This document shows, in pieces, positions 33,673 to 36,394 of a stretch of 36,394 nt of DNA (position 1 is its first letter; each line of letters starts with the position of its first letter). The position numbers were made by a program, and so were the translations under genes. The stretch is from an uncultured Rhodospirillales bacterium. Lineage in GTDB: Bacteria > Pseudomonadota > Alphaproteobacteria > Acetobacterales > Acetobacteraceae. The stretch is from positions 1 to 36,394 of the forward strand of contig CAIMWH010000030.1 of the NCBI GenBank assembly GCA_903845065.1, in the 5' to 3' direction. The notes under the pieces are model-generated. The model did not search any database, had not been told where the DNA came from, and saw only the letters and a list, made by a program, of their open reading frames with translations.

Positions 33673-34286
33673 GCGACATCATGGACGACCCGGAGCGGGA
33701 CGCGGCCATTCTCGCCACCCTCCCCCACGTCCCCGCTTTCGGCTGGACCCTGCGCGCCGTCCGCGCCGGCCTCGCCGACACCGGCGGCCTCCCCGATGAC
33801 GCCGAAATGCTGTTCCCCGGCGGCCCCGGCGAACTGGTCGCCGCCTACATCGCCCTGGTCGACCGCTGGATGGCCGAGGACGCCGCCGCGGCGGACATGA
33901 CGGGCCTCGGCACCACCAGGCGCGTCCGCGCCGTTATCGCCCTCCGCCTGGCCCGCCTGCGCCCCCACCGCGATGCCGTCCGCCTCGCCGCCGGCACCCT
34001 CGCGCTCCCCACCATGGCGCGCTGGTCCATCCCGGCCACCCGCGCCACCGTCGATGCCATCTGGCACGCCGCCGGCGAAAAACTGGAGGATGCCAGCCGC
34101 CACACCAAGCGCCCCATCCTCGCCATGGTCTACGCCAGCACCCTGCTGTTCTGGCTCCGCTCCGCCGGCGAGGACGATACCGCCACGCTCGCCTTCCTCG
34201 ATCGCCGCCTCGCCGATGTCGGCCGCATCGGCAAATTGCGCGCCAGGCTCGGGAATATTCCCTGGCGCAAAACGTCCAGCCCTTGA
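33669..34286 (+). CDS. COQ9 family protein (ubiquinone biosynthesis accessory)
   Basis: Protein of 205 aa. The N-terminus (DPERDAAILATLPHVPAFGWT) and the C-terminal helices (DEEDT-like AGEDDTATLAFLDRRLADVGRIGKL, here reading SAGEDDTATLAFLDRRL) match bacterial COQ9 homologues with a TetR-like helical fold. COQ9 binds isoprenoid lipids and presents ubiquinone precursors to the hydroxylase COQ7. The central RWSIPATRATVDAIWHAAG segment is the likely lipid-binding region. Its ATG overlaps the def stop. COQ9 near rpsU is a recurrent neighbourhood in alphaproteobacteria. Confidence 0.85.
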   Translation: MSDIMDDPERDAAILATLPHVPAFGWTLRAVRAGLADTGGLPDDAEMLFPGGPGELVAAYIALVDRWMAEDAAAADMTGLGTTRRVRAVIALRLARLRPHRDAVRLAAGTLALPTMARWSIPATRATVDAIWHAAGEKLEDASRHTKRPILAMVYASTLLFWLRSAGEDDTATLAFLDRRLADVGRIGKLRARLGNIPWRKTSSP

Positions 34287-34357
34287 TGCCGCATCTATGA
34301 TTGCGTTCGCGCCAACCGGCGGCTTGTATGGCGCAATAAACCAACGGGGGACTACTC

Positions 34358-34801
34358 ATGCGTAAACTCATCCTGACGGCCCTGGTCGTGGCCTTCGCCA
34401 CCGGCGGCATCGCAGCCGCCCACGCCCAGACCGCGGATGCCGCCATCGCCGCCCGCAAGGCCGGCATGGACCTGACGGCCGCCACCGCCGGCATGTTCAA
34501 GCGCGCCGTGGATGCCAAGGACGAAGTGAAGCCCCTCAAGGGTGCCGCCGAAGCCGTCGCCGCCTGGGCCGCCGCATTCCCCGGCCTGTTCGTCGCCGGC
34601 TCCGACAAGGGCGCCACCAAGGCCACCCCGGAAGCTTTCTCCGACCACGCCGGTCTCACCGCCGCCGCCGGCAAACTGCATGACGCCGCGATGAAGGCCT
34701 CCGCCGCCGCCGAAGCCGGCGACAAGGCCGCCTTCGCCGTCGCCTTCGGCGAAATGGGCGCCGCCTGCGGTGGCTGCCACCGCACCTACCGCCAGCGCTA
34801 G
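34358..34801 (+). CDS. Cytochrome c' family protein
   Basis: Periplasmic haem protein of 147 aa. The signal peptide ends AAAHA or AHAQ before TADAA. The mature part is four Ala-rich helices, and the haem-binding CGGCH lies eight residues before the C-terminal RQR end, the position expected for cytochrome c' (motif CxxCH about residues 136-140). The early region has RKAGMDLTAATAGMFK, fitting helix 1. Cytochromes c' bind NO and are linked to nitrosative-stress defence. ATG 34358 follows GGGGGA. A strong hairpin follows the stop, so this is probably a single-gene transcript. Confidence 0.92.
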   Translation: MRKLILTALVVAFATGGIAAAHAQTADAAIAARKAGMDLTAATAGMFKRAVDAKDEVKPLKGAAEAVAAWAAAFPGLFVAGSDKGATKATPEAFSDHAGLTAAAGKLHDAAMKASAAAEAGDKAAFAVAFGEMGAACGGCHRTYRQR

Positions 34802-34815
34802 ATCACCACAGGCTA

Positions 34816-34845
34816 TCCCGGGGCCGGCATCGCCCGGCCCCGGGA
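34816..34845 (+). terminator. GC-rich hairpin after the cytochrome c' gene
   Basis: A perfect 12-bp stem, TCCCGGGGCCGG (34816-34827) with CCGGCCCCGGGA (34834-34845), has a 6-base loop. It begins 15 bases after the stop. A T-run is lacking, so intrinsic termination may be weak. Confidence 0.65.
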
Positions 34846-34888
34846 CGACTGACATTGCGGTGAAGCACCGTCGCCACCCGCGATAAAT

Positions 34889-34917
34889 TTGCCCAACAGC
34901 AACGAAAACGCTAACCT
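34889..34917 (+). promoter_or_regulatory. Candidate sigma70-type promoter of the papain-like gene
   Basis: TTGCCC (34889-34894) and TAACCT (34912-34917) are 17 bases apart and lie 31 bases before the start codon at 34949, downstream of the cytochrome terminator. The stretch is unusually A-rich for this genome. Each hexamer matches the consensus at four positions. Assigned by eye only. Confidence 0.35.
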
Positions 34918-34948
34918 GCCGCCAACGTCGGGCGAAATGGGGCGCTGA

Positions 34949-35953
34949 ATGGCAACGGCCGAGAAATACCGCTGGGTGAATACTGTCCTCGGCGTGCAAG
35001 TTCCCGCGCCTGATCCCACCTCCGGCACCACCGCCGAACCCCGCTCCAGTGGCGGAAGCGGCCTGATCGACCGCGTCAAACAATGGATCAAACCCAAAAA
35101 GCCCGTCCCGCGCGCCGATCTCGGCCCCGCCCAGCAATCCCGCGCCGACAAGGCCCTCGCCGCCATGGCCCCCGATGACCAGGCCAAGGTCAAGCAACTG
35201 CTCGACAACGCGCCCCCCGAGATCAAGAAATACCTCACCAAAGCCGTCTCCAGCAAACACAGCGCCGCCGAAATCACCGCCTTCGCCAACAAGATCGCCG
35301 GCAAGGACCAGAAATGGCTGAACGAGAACCTCCATCTCGTCGGCCTCGCCCACGGCAAGGGCATCAAGCAGCAATGGAGCGACTCCTGCGCCCCCACCAC
35401 CGTGCAGGCCATGATGGGCGAGCTTGATCCGCTCTACGCCCTCAAACTCCACGAACAGAACAAAGACCTCACCGACGCCGACGATGACGACGGCAAGAAA
35501 CTCAACGCCAGGATGGCCGCCGAACAAAAGGCCATCCTCGAAAGCCACGGCGGCACCGCCGCCCCGCGTGACGGCGAAAAAGCCGCCGCCGGCCAGGGCA
35601 TGGGCATGAGCGACACCCTCAACGAAACCACCGATGCCACCGGCCTCGAATTCGAAATGGAACCCGTCAAGGACGAAGCCGCCATGACGAAGGGCCTCGA
35701 TGACGCCGCCGCCGCCCTCAAAGGCGGCCTCCCCGTCCCCATCCGCGTCGGTGGCGATGACCCGGACGCCGGCCACGCCGTGCTGATGACCGGGGTTGAC
35801 GCCGGCCCGCCCCGCCGCTTCTCCTTCCATGACCCATGGGAAGGCGAAACCCTGATCTTCACCGAAGACCAGATCAAGAAGAACGACATCAACATCGCCG
35901 GCTGGAAAAAACTCACCATCATCTACAAGCCCTCGCCGGCAAAGGAGGCCTGA
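34949..35953 (+). CDS. Papain-like (C39-type) cysteine peptidase-domain protein, uncharacterised
   Basis: Protein of 334 aa without signal peptide or membrane segment. The C-terminal half carries a papain-like triad: C147 in QQWSDSCAPTTVQ (with Q141/Q142 for the oxyanion hole), H276 in DAGHAVLMTGVD and D295 in FSFHDPWEGE. The final FTEDQIKK strand is typical of C39-like domains. A charged insert (about residues 170-225) separates the Cys and His parts. Residues 1-135 contain YRWVNTVLGVQVP, a Pro/Gly/Ser linker and Lys-rich helices, and I cannot assign them to a family. There is no ABC transporter, so bacteriocin-leader cleavage in the usual sense is unlikely. It is coupled to the next gene with a 2-base gap. 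It could be an injected effector or a maturation protease; unproven. Confidence 0.75.
   Translation: MATAEKYRWVNTVLGVQVPAPDPTSGTTAEPRSSGGSGLIDRVKQWIKPKKPVPRADLGPAQQSRADKALAAMAPDDQAKVKQLLDNAPPEIKKYLTKAVSSKHSAAEITAFANKIAGKDQKWLNENLHLVGLAHGKGIKQQWSDSCAPTTVQAMMGELDPLYALKLHEQNKDLTDADDDDGKKLNARMAAEQKAILESHGGTAAPRDGEKAAAGQGMGMSDTLNETTDATGLEFEMEPVKDEAAMTKGLDDAAAALKGGLPVPIRVGGDDPDAGHAVLMTGVDAGPPRRFSFHDPWEGETLIFTEDQIKKNDINIAGWKKLTIIYKPSPAKEA
35941..35948 (+). promoter_or_regulatory. Near-consensus ribosome binding site for the last gene
   Basis: AAAGGAGG, 7 bases before the ATG at 35956, lies inside the last codons of the papain-like gene. It is among the strongest Shine-Dalgarno sequences in the window and implies that the small downstream protein is made at least as abundantly as the peptidase-like protein. 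Confidence 0.8.
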
Positions 35954-35955
35954 CC

Positions 35956-36375
35956 ATGCGCGCCTTCACCCGCCAGCAATATCTCGCCTTGCGCCCCGAA
36001 ACCTACCTTGCCGACGGCTACCTCGCCCCCGACGGCACCCCGCACGCGGCCCTCCTGTCCGACTACGCCACCGCCGCCGCCACCCAACTCCTCGCCGCCG
36101 AAACCTCCCCCCAGGAACTCGCCCTCACCTTCGAAGGCATCCGCCAACTCCTGCCCCTCCAGGAAGGCCCCGCCCCCGAACGCCTCCTCGCCGCCATCGA
36201 CGAAGCCCTCATGGTGGTCGCCCGCGCCATCCAGCAGGAAAACAACCCCGGCCTCACCGAATGGCTCGCCGCCTGCGCCGCTGCCGTCACCTCCCAGGCG
36301 GACCTCGACGCCTTCATGGCCCACGCCCAGGCCACCATGCGGCTCTACGGCGTGCTGGTGGCGACGCAGCCGTAA
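35956..36375 (+). CDS. Small uncharacterised helical protein coupled to the papain-like gene
   Basis: Protein of 139 aa that I do not recognise. It lacks a signal peptide, membrane segment and cysteine motif. The composition (many Ala, Leu, Glu, Gln) and the spacing of hydrophobic residues suggest an all-helical protein; a segment at about residues 55-105 (QELALTFEGIRQLL, AIDEALMVVARAIQQ) looks amphipathic. The start is fixed by the strong ribosome site at 35941-35948, and it begins 2 bases after the preceding stop. A dedicated partner of the peptidase-like protein, such as an inhibitor, immunity protein or chaperone, is the simplest reading but is inference. A repeat-like sequence begins 2 bases after its stop. 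Confidence 0.75.
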   Translation: MRAFTRQQYLALRPETYLADGYLAPDGTPHAALLSDYATAAATQLLAAETSPQELALTFEGIRQLLPLQEGPAPERLLAAIDEALMVVARAIQQENNPGLTEWLAACAAAVTSQADLDAFMAHAQATMRLYGVLVATQP

Positions 36376-36376
36376 G

Positions 36377-36394
36377 GCGAGGCTCCGCCGGCTA
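36377..36394. repeat. Possible start of a third copy of the inverted-repeat element (cut by window end)
   Basis: GCGAGGCTCCGCCGGCTA matches the first 15 bases of the terminal repeat of copies 1 and 2 with one mismatch (GCAAGGCTCCGCCGG). It begins directly after the stop of the last gene, the same placement as the other copies. Only 18 bases are visible, so the call is tentative. Confidence 0.5.

Overview
The window is very GC-rich DNA whose real genes strongly prefer C or G at the third codon position. Its housekeeping genes (rsmI next to an LpoA-like lipoprotein gene, a COQ9 homologue near rpsU and def, a cytochrome c') point to an alphaproteobacterium, most likely Rhodospirillales/Acetobacteraceae. 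That placement is inference from gene content; no rRNA or tRNA gene was seen. Because of the composition, long antisense open frames lie opposite nearly every gene and were left out. No gene-free stretch exceeds 300 bases.

Layout. 1-4812: a divergent pair of catabolic units, a class III aminotransferase (minus, cut by the window start) against an enolase-superfamily dehydratase, an AstE/AspA-type deacylase and a Zn alcohol dehydrogenase. 4820-5052: a 233-bp element with perfect 38-bp terminal inverted repeats. 5053-8656: core genes rsmI, LpoA-like lipoprotein and PhoR-like kinase. 8625-8786: a probable C-terminal remnant of a lost gene. 8870-10326: a taurine:pyruvate-aminotransferase-like gene with a clear terminator. 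10346-17000: a secreted large alpha/beta hydrolase, an oligopeptide-type binding protein, an M20 amidohydrolase, a second copy of the repeat element, and an amidase-signature enzyme. 17107-30452: about 13 kb of genes all on the plus strand: BisC-like molybdoenzyme, MFS transporter, AroM-like protein, two luciferase-like flavin oxidoreductases, a fused double CoA transferase, an alpha/beta hydrolase, a D-aminoacylase-like amidohydrolase, an HMG-CoA-lyase-like enzyme and an HpcH/HpaI aldolase. 30463-30568: a large AT-rich inverted repeat. 30579-32679: divergent MocR and PaiB-type regulators. 32763-34801: rpsU, def, coq9 and cytochrome c'. 34949-36375: a leaderless papain-like cysteine-peptidase protein tightly coupled to a small unknown gene. 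The first 18 bases of what may be a third repeat copy close the window.

How the genes fit together. The middle of the window is dense in enzymes that cut amide, carbamoyl or N-acyl bonds, from four unrelated folds (AspA/AstE, M20, amidase signature, amidohydrolase). With them are a possible racemase (AroM), flavin oxygenases, CoA activation and two C-C lyases. This reads as an accessory catabolic region for one or more nitrogen-containing or N-acylated compounds: uptake, deacylation, oxidation, CoA activation, then retro-aldol cleavage. The substrate cannot be read from the sequence. The observations most worth pursuing are the inverted-repeat elements filling gaps between convergent genes, the uncharacterised 21.4-30.5 kb pathway with an altered metal-ligand motif in its lyase, and the papain-like protein with its coupled partner at the right end.
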